Shown: positions 7,022 through 14,136, counted from the stretch's first letter. The stretch: DNA of 14,643 bases from an uncultured Solirubrobacterales bacterium (GCA_937973575.1 CALJKH010000084.1:1-14643); one strand, 5' to 3'. Made by a program: numbers and translations. Notes: generated by a model from the sequence alone, not told the origin.

Positions 7022-7045
7022 TCTAGCCAGACTTCACTGGCGAGA
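7022..7045 (+). other. Short hairpin directly before recG
   Basis: TCT-A-GCCAG (7022-7030) and CTGGC-G-AGA (7037-7045) can pair as an 8-base-pair stem with one A-G mismatch and the loop ACTTCA. It fills most of the 45-base gap between the FakA-like gene and recG and ends 3 bases before the recG GTG. There is no T-run, so it is a weak terminator candidate; it could also limit recG translation. It may be chance. Confidence 0.3.
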
Positions 7046-7048
7046 GCA

Positions 7049-9190
7049 GTGACAGAGATAACCCCGCCGCCCGGTTTCGCCTCCACTGACGTCCCTTCCT
7101 GGGACGCGCTGCTTTCTGCGCCGTGGCGGTCCCCACGCCCATCGCTACTTGAGGCGCCAGTAAAGGCCCGTGGGCCGAAGGCATCGTCTGGCCTCTCGGC
7201 GCTCCGAATTGACACTGTCGGAGACCTCTTGAGCCACTATCCCCACCGTCACGAGGACCGCGGTGAGGTCCTTACCGTCTCCCAGCTGAAGTCCGGGCAA
7301 GACGCCACTGTGGAGGTGGAGGTGAGGTCCGTGGAAACAAGGCGGGCCTGGAAGCGCAACGGACTTGTTCTCACAGTGGCGACAGTTGCGGATTCGACTG
7401 GGCCGCTGGAGGCCGTCTGGTTCAACCAGCCGTGGGTCGGTCGTGCGCTTAAGCCCGGCGCCCGGCTTGTCTTGCATGGTCGGTACGAGGGGAAGACGAA
7501 ATTCAGGGTGGCCGAACACGAGATGGGCGGCGCTGGAGCGACCGATGCGACCACGGGAATAGTTCCGGTCCACCCTGCAAGCGACGGCATGCCACCCCGG
7601 CGCCTGCGTGAGTTAGTCCAAAGCTTCCGGAAACTGGTGGCAGACATCCCCGAGTCGCTTCCGGCAAGGCTGCGCGTTAGCCATGGCTTTCCTTCAATCA
7701 ATGACTCGGTGGACGCGATCCACTTTCCAGCTCATGAGGGTGCCCACGAAGTTGCCCGACGACGCCTTGCCTTCGACGAGCTACTCGGAGTTCAGCTCGA
7801 TCTACTTATGCGTCGGGCGGCAACGGGCGGGGGTGCTCCTGCCCCAGTGATTGAGGGGGACGGGGCAGTTGTTGACAATTGGATCGCAGGGCTTCCCTTC
7901 GTGTTGACAGGAGACCAGCAGCGTTCGATCGAAACCCTCGATCAGGAGATGTCAACCAGTGTTCCTATGACTCGCCTTTTGATGGGTGAGGTTGGATCAG
8001 GCAAGACAGTTGTTGCGCTCCATGCTCTCCTGCGAGCAGTTGAGGCCGGCTATCAGGGAATGCTGATGGCGCCCACCGAGACACTCGCCAACCAGCATGT
8101 TCGGAGTATTGAGCGACTTCTTGCTGGGACCCCGGTCTCGTTCTCTCTACTTACTGGTTCAACCCCCGCCGCGGCTCGTAGAGAGATATTGAACCGGCTG
8201 GAAGGGGGAGAGCTTTCAATCCTTGTTGGAACGCACGCGCTACTTGAGCCAACTGTGAATCCGGCACGGCTGGGAGTCTGTGTTGTAGACGAGCAGCACC
8301 GTTTTGGGGTGCGGCAACGCGAACGGCTCGCGACTAAGGGCGCGTCCGGTACCCAGCCACATGTTCTCCACATGACTGCGACGCCGATCCCTAGGACGCT
8401 CGCTCTTGCGGCCTACGGCGACCTTCAAACGATGAGGATCACTGAGCTTCCTCCGGGAAGGACCCCGATAGAGACCCACATAGTTGATGGGGCTGTAGCT
8501 AGGCGTCGGGCCTATGAGCGGATTCGCGAGGAGGTCGCGGAGGGGCACCGGGCGTTTGTTGTCTGCCCGCTCGTCGAAGCGTCAGAGGCGCTTGAGGCGA
8601 GCGCTGCTGTTGAGGAGAGAGATCGGCTCGAGTCCGGGCCGCTGGCCGGGCTCCGTCTAGGCCTTCTACACGGCCGGATGTCCTCTGCTGAGAAGGACGC
8701 GGCGATGAACGACTTTTCCGAGGGGAGGACTGATGTCCTCGTTTCGACCACAGTCATTGAGGTTGGGGTAGATGTCCCTGACGCAACAGTGATGTTGGTT
8801 GAAAACGCTGAGCGGTTCGGCCTTGCCCAACTTCATCAGTTGAGGGGTCGCGTCGGGCGCGGTGAACATCCAGGGCTTTGCCTGCTGGCCGGGTCGAAGG
8901 ATCGAAGGCGTTTGGTCGCGATGGCCAACAGCAACGATGGGTTTGAGCTTGCCGAGTTGGACCTTGAGCTTCGCGGCGAGGGCGACCTTACCGGCACCCG
9001 TCAGTCAGGACTACCCCGTCTTAAGGCCGCGCTGCTGCCAGCCGACATTGATCTGCTTGAGCTTGCTCACAGCACCGCTGGGGAAATGCTTGCCGAGTTT
9101 CCTGGGTTGGAGGCTCCAGAGTGCGCGTTGCTTCGGGAGCTGCTGCCAGCCTCTCAAGACGAGCTTCCGTCGGACCGAATCGCGGCCTGA
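7049..9190 (+). CDS. recG: ATP-dependent DNA helicase RecG
   Basis: RecG is a double-stranded DNA translocase that remodels stalled forks and Holliday junctions. The 713 residues hold an N-terminal wedge/OB domain (about 50-170, starting at LRIDTVGDLLSHYPHRHEDR) and two helicase domains. Motifs seen: Walker A GEVGSGKT (313-320), APTETLANQH (341-350), DEQH Walker B (414-417), TATPIPRTLALAAYGDL (443-459), LHGRMSSAEK, STTVIEVGVDVPDATVM and QLHQLRGRVGRG. Near the end, GEGDLTGTRQSGLP replaces the more common GPGEF-GTRQSG form. The GTG start at 7049 has only a weak GAGAG upstream and sits just after a small hairpin; the exact start is uncertain, but the next conserved block begins around residue 45. 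rsmD starts 3 bases after the stop. Confidence 0.96.
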   Translation: MTEITPPPGFASTDVPSWDALLSAPWRSPRPSLLEAPVKARGPKASSGLSALRIDTVGDLLSHYPHRHEDRGEVLTVSQLKSGQDATVEVEVRSVETRRAWKRNGLVLTVATVADSTGPLEAVWFNQPWVGRALKPGARLVLHGRYEGKTKFRVAEHEMGGAGATDATTGIVPVHPASDGMPPRRLRELVQSFRKLVADIPESLPARLRVSHGFPSINDSVDAIHFPAHEGAHEVARRRLAFDELLGVQLDLLMRRAATGGGAPAPVIEGDGAVVDNWIAGLPFVLTGDQQRSIETLDQEMSTSVPMTRLLMGEVGSGKTVVALHALLRAVEAGYQGMLMAPTETLANQHVRSIERLLAGTPVSFSLLTGSTPAAARREILNRLEGGELSILVGTHALLEPTVNPARLGVCVVDEQHRFGVRQRERLATKGASGTQPHVLHMTATPIPRTLALAAYGDLQTMRITELPPGRTPIETHIVDGAVARRRAYERIREEVAEGHRAFVVCPLVEASEALEASAAVEERDRLESGPLAGLRLGLLHGRMSSAEKDAAMNDFSEGRTDVLVSTTVIEVGVDVPDATVMLVENAERFGLAQLHQLRGRVGRGEHPGLCLLAGSKDRRRLVAMANSNDGFELAELDLELRGEGDLTGTRQSGLPRLKAALLPADIDLLELAHSTAGEMLAEFPGLEAPECALLRELLPASQDELPSDRIAA

Positions 9191-9192
9191 CA

Positions 9193-9732
9193 ATGCTGAG
9201 GGTAATCAGCGGCGAGTGGGGAGGGCGCAAGATCTCTGTTCCACCCGGCAAGGGAACGAGGCCCACTTCGGAGCGAGCCAGAGAGGCGCTTTTCTCGAGC
9301 CTTGCTCTCGAGGGCGGCGAGACGGTTTTGGATCTGTTCTCCGGTAGCGGCGCGCTTGGGATAGAGGCCTTGTCGAGAGGGGCCGCGTCGGCTGTCCTGG
9401 TTGATTCATCTTCCTCTGCCGCGCGGTGTATCCGAACCAATCTCGATCTCCTGAAATGTTCTGCGGCGCGCATGGTCGAAGCCGACTGGGAGGTTGCCTG
9501 TCGCAATCTGGCCAGAGATGGCGCTGTGTTTGACATTGTTTTCATTGATCCTCCGTGGGCTCAATGTCAGGAGGTTGGTCCGCTGATTGCTCCCGCTCTA
9601 AAGCCGCTTCTAAGTGATGCGGCCCGAGTGATCTGCGAATCACCGGCAGCGACTCCGATGGAAGTAGACCTGCCACTGCTGCGGGAAAAGCGCTACGGCG
9701 ATACGCTCCTGCGCTTCCATGGCACCAAGTAA
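9193..9732 (+). CDS. rsmD: 16S rRNA (guanine(966)-N2)-methyltransferase RsmD
   Basis: Methylates guanine 966 of 16S rRNA in the small-subunit head. The 179-residue protein begins MLRVISGEWGGRKISVPPG, with TRPTSERAREALFSSL (22-37), SAM-binding VLDLFSGSGALGIEALSRG (45-63), and the catalytic motif DPPW at 119-122, where most RsmD have DPPY or DPPF; the aromatic position is kept as tryptophan. The open frame reaches back to 9121, but that extension lies in recG and lacks family sequence; the ATG at 9193 is two bases after the recG stop and starts the conserved region. No Shine-Dalgarno is visible, so translation may depend on recG. The 3' end overlaps coaD by 14 bases, a pairing of rsmD and coaD that is very common in bacteria. 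Confidence 0.93.
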   Translation: MLRVISGEWGGRKISVPPGKGTRPTSERAREALFSSLALEGGETVLDLFSGSGALGIEALSRGAASAVLVDSSSSAARCIRTNLDLLKCSAARMVEADWEVACRNLARDGAVFDIVFIDPPWAQCQEVGPLIAPALKPLLSDAARVICESPAATPMEVDLPLLREKRYGDTLLRFHGTK

Positions 9733-10216
9733 CCGAATTGCAGTCTGCCCCGGGTCATATGACCCAGTGACGAACGGTCACCTCGATGTAATCGAGCGTG
9801 CGTCGCTGATCTTCGATGAGCTCGTCGTGGCAGTTGTCAACGTTTCAGTCCGCAAGAACAAGCCGCTGTTTGAGATCGAGGAGCGCATGGACTTCATTGC
9901 TGATGCCACCAAGCACCTCGGAAATGTCAGTGTTGAGCCGTTTTCGACTCTGGTCGTTGACTTCGCACAGCAGCGTGGGGCAAAGACGATCGTTAAGGGA
10001 CTTCGAGCAATCTCAGACTTCGAATACGAGTTCGAAATGAATCAGCTCAATCGCCAACAGGCTCCGGATATTGAGTCGATGTACCTCATGTCGTCTCCCA
10101 AATACAGTTTCATTAGTTCTAGTGGCATCAAAGAGCTCGCCACATTTGGCGGGAAAATCGACGGCATGGTCACAGCTCGTGTGGCAGCCCGCTTGCAGGA
10201 AGAGCTCTCCCGATAG
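9719..10216 (+). CDS. coaD: Phosphopantetheine adenylyltransferase CoaD
   Basis: Makes dephospho-CoA from 4'-phosphopantetheine and ATP, the fourth step from pantothenate to coenzyme A. The 165 residues match the family: CPGSYDPVTNGHLDVIERA (10-28) with the TxGH nucleotidyltransferase signature at 18-21, KGLRAISDFEYEFEMNQLNR (93-112) and SPKYSFISSSGIKELATFGG (126-145). ATG at 9719 overlaps the rsmD end by 14 bases and the conserved block begins at residue 7. A TACGCT box lies 11 bases before the start inside rsmD, like boxes seen before other genes here, so a minor internal promoter is possible. Its product is needed by the acyl-CoA synthetase downstream and for charging ACP. Confidence 0.96.
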   Translation: MAPSNRIAVCPGSYDPVTNGHLDVIERASLIFDELVVAVVNVSVRKNKPLFEIEERMDFIADATKHLGNVSVEPFSTLVVDFAQQRGAKTIVKGLRAISDFEYEFEMNQLNRQQAPDIESMYLMSSPKYSFISSSGIKELATFGGKIDGMVTARVAARLQEELSR

Positions 10217-10240
10217 AAGGCGTAACACTTTCTGCAGCGA

Positions 10241-10248
10241 AAGGAAGG
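10241..10248 (+). promoter_or_regulatory. Shine-Dalgarno of the SepIVA-like gene (AAGGAAGG)
   Basis: AAGGAAGG ends 4 bases before the ATG at 10253, with the AAGGA core 7 bases away. It is one of the few strong ribosome binding sites in the window. CTTTC (10228-10232) could pair with GAAAG (10239-10243) and partly hide it; that 5-base-pair stem is weak. Confidence 0.7.
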
Positions 10249-10252
10249 CCCA

Positions 10253-10714
10253 ATGGACGTTCTAGTACTAATTGACAAGCTTGATGATCTAGTCCACAAC
10301 TCGAAGCAGGTCCCGCTTACGGACCAGGTTCGCGTTGACAAGGAGGAGATCTACGACCTGCTCGACCAGATGCGTGCCACGATCCCTGAAGAGATCAAGC
10401 AGGCTCGTTGGATCGTGAAGGAGCGCCAAGAGATGCTGGCCGAGGCCAAGCGTGAGGCCGAGCGCATTCTCGCAGAGGCCCGAGAGCGTCAGGAGCAGTT
10501 GATCTCTGACCAAGAGGTCACGCGTGAGGCTGAGCGTGCCGCGGAAGACATCATTGAGGACGCCCGCGCCCGTGAGCGTGAGATCCGTCTGGGCGCAGAG
10601 GACTATGCAGACGACGTTCTGCACAGCCTTGAGGAAAACCTCAGCAAGTTCATTTCAGCAGTGCAGCGTGGGCGCGACCGGCTTGCCGGCCGTGACGATC
10701 GCCTCGACGACTAG
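10253..10714 (+). CDS. SepIVA-like/DivIVA-type coiled-coil protein, short form
   Basis: A 153-residue, highly charged protein with no membrane segment. Residues about 28-60 (VDKEEIYDLLDQMRATIPEE then KQARWI) resemble the conserved N-terminal block of mycobacterial SepIVA (Rv2927c), a septation factor. A heptad coiled coil with EAKREAERILAEARERQEQL follows (63-120), and the C-terminal YADDVLHSLEENLSKFISAV then RGRDRL matches the SepIVA end. Mycobacterial SepIVA is about 245 residues; the middle repeats seem to be missing here. Synteny supports the call: in mycobacteria sepIVA sits beside the YceD gene and rnc, as it nearly does here. Automated pipelines may label it ATP synthase subunit b-like because of the coiled coil. 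The role in septum placement or wall synthesis is inferred. The stop codon lies in a 14-base perfect palindrome. Confidence 0.65.
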   Translation: MDVLVLIDKLDDLVHNSKQVPLTDQVRVDKEEIYDLLDQMRATIPEEIKQARWIVKERQEMLAEAKREAERILAEARERQEQLISDQEVTREAERAAEDIIEDARAREREIRLGAEDYADDVLHSLEENLSKFISAVQRGRDRLAGRDDRLDD

Positions 10715-10719
10715 TCGTC
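10706..10719. repeat. 14-base perfect palindrome across the sepIVA-like stop
   Basis: GACGACTAGTCGTC reads the same on both strands and contains the TAG stop of the SepIVA-like gene at 10712-10714. It has no loop, so it is unlikely to be an RNA terminator. About one such palindrome is expected by chance in a window this size, so its placement before the acyl-CoA synthetase gene is only suggestive of an operator. Confidence 0.25.
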
Positions 10720-10741
10720 AGAGCGCACCGCAAGTCCGTTA

Positions 10742-10752
10742 AAAGGTAGGTT
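10742..10752 (+). promoter_or_regulatory. Start region signals of the acyl-CoA synthetase gene
   Basis: AAAGGTAGG (10742-10750) is a Shine-Dalgarno-like run 8 bases before the ATG at 10759. It overlaps TAGGTT (10747-10752), a TANNNT box 6 bases before ATG. The sequence alone does not decide between a normal leader and a near-leaderless start; the ribosome binding site reading is more likely. Confidence 0.4.
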
Positions 10753-10758
10753 CCGGCC

Positions 10759-12369
10759 ATGGCTGGAACCTCCGAGCGCTTGCGCAATGTCACCGCGACG
10801 ATTTCAACTCTCGTCTCGTCGGGAATTGTTGGTCTTGAGCGGCCCGATAAGACGGTGCGCGCTGTGTCAGCTCTGGCCAAGTTCGGCCCCTCGGCGGCAG
10901 CGGCTTTGGAGATGGCTGCCGTCCGCAAGCCAGACACCATCGCGGTCATTGACGATGATGGAATCCATACATGGGGTGACCTAGGCGACAGGGCATCTGC
11001 TCTCGCTCGTGCGCTTCACCAGCGTGGCATCAAGGCTGGTTCGGCAGTGGGCACAATGCTCCGCGACCAGGCTGATTTCCCCGTAGCTGTCGCCGCCGTC
11101 TCGCGCATCGGAGCCGACCTGATTCTTCTCAATACATCGTTCGCTGCCCCTCAGATTGGCGGCGTCGTTGAGCGTGAGGAGGTCGAGCTGGTGATCTGCG
11201 ACGCTGAGTTCGAGGGGCTAATGAAGGCTGCTGGAGTCGAGGTGCCGATCATGCTTGCTGGGTCTCAGTCAGATGAGGCTGGCTCTGAATCGGTGTCAGA
11301 TGCGGTGCGTACTGCACCCTCTGAGGAGCCTCCAACCCCTGAGACTCCCGGACGAACGGTGATTCTGACCTCAGGCACTACGGGGACCCCTAAGGGTGCT
11401 CGCAGAGGGAAGCAGCCAGGCCTTTCAGAGATGGCAGCTCTTCTCGACAAGATTCCGTACCGAGCTGGCGAGACAACTGTCATCTCGGCGCCGCTTTTCC
11501 ACTCATGGGGCTTTGCCAACATGACGATTCAAATCGCGCTCGGCAACACGATGGTTCTTCGTCGCAAGTTCAGCCCGGCCCAAACGGTTGAGGACGTCAA
11601 TCGTTACGACGCGAGCGGCCTTGTTGTGGTTCCGGTGATGCTCAAGCGCATGCTTGAACTGGATGAGAATCAGCGAGCTGTAGCTCCAGGAACTTTGCGG
11701 ATTATCGCTCTCAGCGGCTCTGCCTTCCCGGCCGACCTCGCCCTGGCTGCGGCCTCGGAGTACGGCCAGGTCTGTCACAACCTGTACGGCAGTACCGAGG
11801 TCGCGTGGGCGACTATTGCGACCCCAGAGGACCTGCGCGAAGCACCAGGATGTGCCGGTAAGCCACCGCGAGGCGTTCTAGTGACACTTGTTGACGAGGA
11901 AGGCAGCGAGGTTGCCCAAGGCGAGCGTGGACGGATCTTTGTTGCCAACGAAATGCTGTTTGAGGGCTACACCGGCGGTGGTGGCAAGGAAGTGCTTGAG
12001 GGCATGATGAGCACTGGCGATGTTGGCTACTTCGACGAAGGCGGCCGTCTGTTTGTTGAGGGCCGCGACGACGACATGATCGTTTCGGGTGGCGAGAATG
12101 TCTTCCCTGAAGAGGTTGAGGACTGCATCAATTCACACCCTGCAGTTCTTGAAGCTGCAGTCGTTGGTGTGCCCGATGAGGAGTTTGGGCAGCGTCTCCG
12201 TGCAGCGGTCGTCCTTAATGGGGGTGCGACCGCTACAGCCGACGAGCTCTCTTCCCATGTCAAGGAGCAGCTGGCCCGCTACAAGGTCCCTCGCGAGATT
12301 CTCTTTCTCGACGAACTTCCCCGTAATGCCACCGGCAAGATCTTGCGCCGCCGGATCGCTGAGCTCTGA
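10759..12369 (+). CDS. AMP-forming acyl-CoA synthetase (FadD-like, ANL superfamily)
   Basis: Activates a carboxylic acid, probably a fatty acid, with ATP to acyl-AMP and then to acyl-CoA. The 536 residues have the ANL motifs in order: phosphate loop TSGTTGTPKG (204-213), APLFHSWG (244-251), YGSTE (343-347), STGDVGY (418-424), GRDDDMIVSGGENVFPEEVE (435-454), and the catalytic lysine K527 in NATGKILR. The closest style is medium/long-chain acyl-CoA ligases; chain length cannot be read from sequence. Residues 170-198 form a poorly conserved acidic, proline-rich linker. The first 50 residues precede the core and lack a signal peptide or membrane segment. It is inserted between the sepIVA-like gene and yceD, close to CoaD, PlsX and ACP, which suggests acyl supply to lipid synthesis. 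Confidence 0.92.
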   Translation: MAGTSERLRNVTATISTLVSSGIVGLERPDKTVRAVSALAKFGPSAAAALEMAAVRKPDTIAVIDDDGIHTWGDLGDRASALARALHQRGIKAGSAVGTMLRDQADFPVAVAAVSRIGADLILLNTSFAAPQIGGVVEREEVELVICDAEFEGLMKAAGVEVPIMLAGSQSDEAGSESVSDAVRTAPSEEPPTPETPGRTVILTSGTTGTPKGARRGKQPGLSEMAALLDKIPYRAGETTVISAPLFHSWGFANMTIQIALGNTMVLRRKFSPAQTVEDVNRYDASGLVVVPVMLKRMLELDENQRAVAPGTLRIIALSGSAFPADLALAAASEYGQVCHNLYGSTEVAWATIATPEDLREAPGCAGKPPRGVLVTLVDEEGSEVAQGERGRIFVANEMLFEGYTGGGGKEVLEGMMSTGDVGYFDEGGRLFVEGRDDDMIVSGGENVFPEEVEDCINSHPAVLEAAVVGVPDEEFGQRLRAAVVLNGGATATADELSSHVKEQLARYKVPREILFLDELPRNATGKILRRRIAEL

Positions 12370-12373
12370 CCGC

Positions 12374-12379
12374 TAGTCT
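12374..12379 (+). promoter_or_regulatory. Putative -10 box (TAGTCT) of yceD
   Basis: TAGTCT lies 7 bases before the GTG start at 12387, in the 17-base gap after the synthetase stop. The short spacer has no ribosome binding site. This fits a leaderless start for the yceD-rpmF part of the cluster. Confidence 0.45.
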
Positions 12380-12386
12380 CGTCGCC

Positions 12387-12896
12387 GTGAGCGACACAGT
12401 TATTGATCTCGGCAGCAAGCGCATGGCGCCCGGTGAGGGACGCAGAGTTGAACTCAGCATTCCCGTTCCAGAGATCGAACTTGGCGGCAACACCTATGTG
12501 GCAGATCCCCAGCCAGTTGCGGCACGTCTCGAGATAAGTAAGACGCTCGGGGATGGCTGGGCCTTCAGGCTCTCAGCGGCGGTTGTGTTGGCAGGTCCCT
12601 GCACCCGCTGCCTTGCTCCGGCGCTTCCCACCATTGAGGTTGATTCGCGTGAGGTCGATCGGCCAGGGGGAGGCGAGGAGCTTGAGTCGCCTTACCTTGA
12701 TGATGAGGAACTTGATGTTGGGGAATGGCTTAAGGACGCAGTGGTGCTCGGCATGCCAACTGCGGTTCTGTGTCACAGCAACTGTCCGGGGCTCTGCGAG
12801 GAGTGCGGTGTTCGGCTCGCGGAGGTAGGCCCAGACCACCAGCACGAGAAGCCGTTAGATCCCCGTTGGGCGGCACTCCGCGACCTTCAAGACTGA
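12387..12896 (+). CDS. yceD: YceD/DUF177 family protein (large ribosomal subunit/23S accumulation factor)
   Basis: A 169-residue DUF177 protein; in E. coli and plants members are needed for 23S rRNA accumulation, though the mechanism is not settled. It shows the family cysteines: PCTRC (71-75, C72/C75) and a C-terminal cluster CHSNCPGLCEECG (129-141, C129, C133, C137, C140), likely a metal-binding knuckle. The acidic middle (GGGEELESPYLDDEELDVGEWLKDAVVL, 94 onward) is also typical. The GTG at 12387 is chosen because the conserved N-terminal VIDLG lies right after it and a TAGTCT box is 7 bases upstream. It is followed by rpmF after 32 bases, the near-universal yceD-rpmF pair. Confidence 0.9.
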   Translation: MSDTVIDLGSKRMAPGEGRRVELSIPVPEIELGGNTYVADPQPVAARLEISKTLGDGWAFRLSAAVVLAGPCTRCLAPALPTIEVDSREVDRPGGGEELESPYLDDEELDVGEWLKDAVVLGMPTAVLCHSNCPGLCEECGVRLAEVGPDHQHEKPLDPRWAALRDLQD

Positions 12897-12910
12897 AGAC
12901 TGCCCACTAC

Positions 12911-12919
12911 TGGTACGCT
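12911..12919 (+). promoter_or_regulatory. Putative extended -10 (TGGTACGCT) of rpmF
   Basis: TGG followed by TACGCT forms an extended -10 element ending 9 bases before the rpmF ATG. The nine bases between contain no Shine-Dalgarno. It is the clearest extended -10 form in the window and implies that rpmF, and perhaps plsX, can be transcribed separately from yceD as a leaderless mRNA. Confidence 0.5.
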
Positions 12920-12928
12920 GACACGACT

Positions 12929-13105
12929 ATGGCAGTCCCAAAGCAGAAGCAATCCCACTCACGCACCAATAAGCGCCGCTCGCAGCACCGCGCCGCCGTG
13001 CCTACTGTGAACGCCTGCGAGTCATGCGGAGCTCCACGCATCCCGCATCGGGTCTGCCCATCCTGCGGCACCTATGGTGGCCGTCAGGTTGTAGCTGGCT
13101 CCTGA
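12929..13105 (+). CDS. rpmF: 50S ribosomal protein L32 (zinc-binding form)
   Basis: A 58-residue basic protein of the large subunit. It begins MAVPKQKQSHSRTNKRRSQH, the classic L32 start, and carries a zinc ribbon of C30/C33 and C43/C46 (CESCG and CPSCG), so it is the zinc-containing form. The frame is open further upstream to 12770, but that part lies in yceD and lacks family sequence; ATG at 12929 starts the L32 sequence exactly. It stands between yceD and plsX, an order shared with many bacteria, and a TGGTACGCT element precedes it. Confidence 0.97.
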   Translation: MAVPKQKQSHSRTNKRRSQHRAAVPTVNACESCGAPRIPHRVCPSCGTYGGRQVVAGS

Positions 13106-13118
13106 TCTAGTTAGGCCC

Positions 13119-14111
13119 ATGGTCACTGTTGCGGTTGATGCCGGGGGTGCCGACAAGGGCGCTGCTGAGGTTGCCGCCGGCGCGGCCGAAGCTGTTCGGT
13201 CTGGCCGGATCAAAGTTGTCCTCTTCGCTGATCCTGAAGCTGTAGGTTCGCTCCCAGGCGGAGTTGAGCTGCGACCCGCGCCAGTTTCGATCGCCAAGGT
13301 TGCCGATCCGGCAGCCGCGGTCCGAACGACTCCCGACGCATCTGTCGTTCAAGCTGCGAGAGCAGTCGCTGCTGGGGAGGCTGATGCTTTTGTCTCCGGG
13401 GGCTCGACCGGCGCGGCCTTAGCCGCCGGCGTTCTGCACATTCGCAGGCTTCCAGGGGTTTCCAGACCAGCGCTTGCCTTGCTGGTCCCAGTACCGGGGG
13501 CGCCAGTGCTGCTGCTCGATGTCGGAGCGAGTACCGAGGTTCGGGTTGATCGACTCGTTCAACATGCGCACATGGGCGCTGCGTTTGGTGAGGCCGTGTT
13601 CGGAATGGAAGCTCCTCGGGTTGCTCTTCTGTCAAACGGTGAGGAGCCAACGCGCGGCACCCCGGATGTTGTCGAGGCGCACGCGATCCTGAGCCTCGAT
13701 GAGAGGCTTAACTTCGTTGGGAACGTTGAGGGTGTTGGTATTGCCGACGGGCGGGCTGACGTCGTTGTGACGGACGGCTTCACCGGCAATGTGGCGCTCA
13801 AACTGATGGAAGGCGTTTCGTCTGCGGTTGTTGGGGCTATCAAGAGCGCCGCGACTTCAGATGCGCGCGCTGCTGCAGGGGCTTTGCTGATGCGTCCAGC
13901 CCTTGGCGGGTTGCGGGACCAGCTTGATCCTGAGAATCACGGTGGTGCCCATCTACTCGGCCTTCGCAAAGTGGCTGTAGTTCCGCACGGCAGGTTCGGT
14001 GCGACTGGTTGGGCTCGTGCGATTGAGCTCGCCGCCGACGCCGTCGAATCTGATGCGGTGGCGAAGACTGAAGCTCAGCTGAAGCTCGCTGGAGTTCTCC
14101 GAGGTAGCTAG
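13119..14111 (+). CDS. plsX: Phosphate acyltransferase PlsX (divergent)
   Basis: PlsX converts acyl-ACP and phosphate to acyl-phosphate, the donor for PlsY in phosphatidic acid synthesis; it is a peripheral membrane enzyme. The 330 residues align by eye along the family, but several signatures are altered: the N-terminal VDAMGGD is VDAGGAD, the SAGNTGA loop is SGGSTGAALAAG, LDVGAN is LDVGAST, and LLNIGEE is LLSNGEEPTRGT. FVGNVEGVGIADGRADVVVT and DGFTGNVALKLMEG are well conserved. The changes look like lineage divergence, not decay, since the frame and length are intact. ATG at 13119 is 13 bases after rpmF, with only a weak AGG upstream. acpP follows after 35 bases; fabH, fabD and fabG, usual neighbours elsewhere, are absent. 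Confidence 0.9.
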   Translation: MVTVAVDAGGADKGAAEVAAGAAEAVRSGRIKVVLFADPEAVGSLPGGVELRPAPVSIAKVADPAAAVRTTPDASVVQAARAVAAGEADAFVSGGSTGAALAAGVLHIRRLPGVSRPALALLVPVPGAPVLLLDVGASTEVRVDRLVQHAHMGAAFGEAVFGMEAPRVALLSNGEEPTRGTPDVVEAHAILSLDERLNFVGNVEGVGIADGRADVVVTDGFTGNVALKLMEGVSSAVVGAIKSAATSDARAAAGALLMRPALGGLRDQLDPENHGGAHLLGLRKVAVVPHGRFGATGWARAIELAADAVESDAVAKTEAQLKLAGVLRGS

Positions 14112-14130
14112 GGGCATCCGGTTGTTCCAC

Positions 14131-14136
14131 TAGCTT
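14131..14136 (+). promoter_or_regulatory. Putative -10 box (TAGCTT) of acpP
   Basis: TAGCTT lies 10 bases before the ATG at 14147 (7 bases before an in-frame CTG). No ribosome binding site occurs in between. This is the longest spacing among the similar boxes in the window and so the weakest of the set. Confidence 0.35.

Noticed and set aside
8862..9347. Open frame across the end of recG and start of rsmD
   Set aside because: It overlaps two well-supported genes in another frame and its composition looks like shadow translation (rich in R, S, C, W).
10449..10540. Repeated GTGAGGC-GAGCG stretches in the sepIVA-like gene as a DNA repeat
   Set aside because: They are explained by the repeated heptads (REAER) of a coiled coil and use the same few codons; not a separate element.
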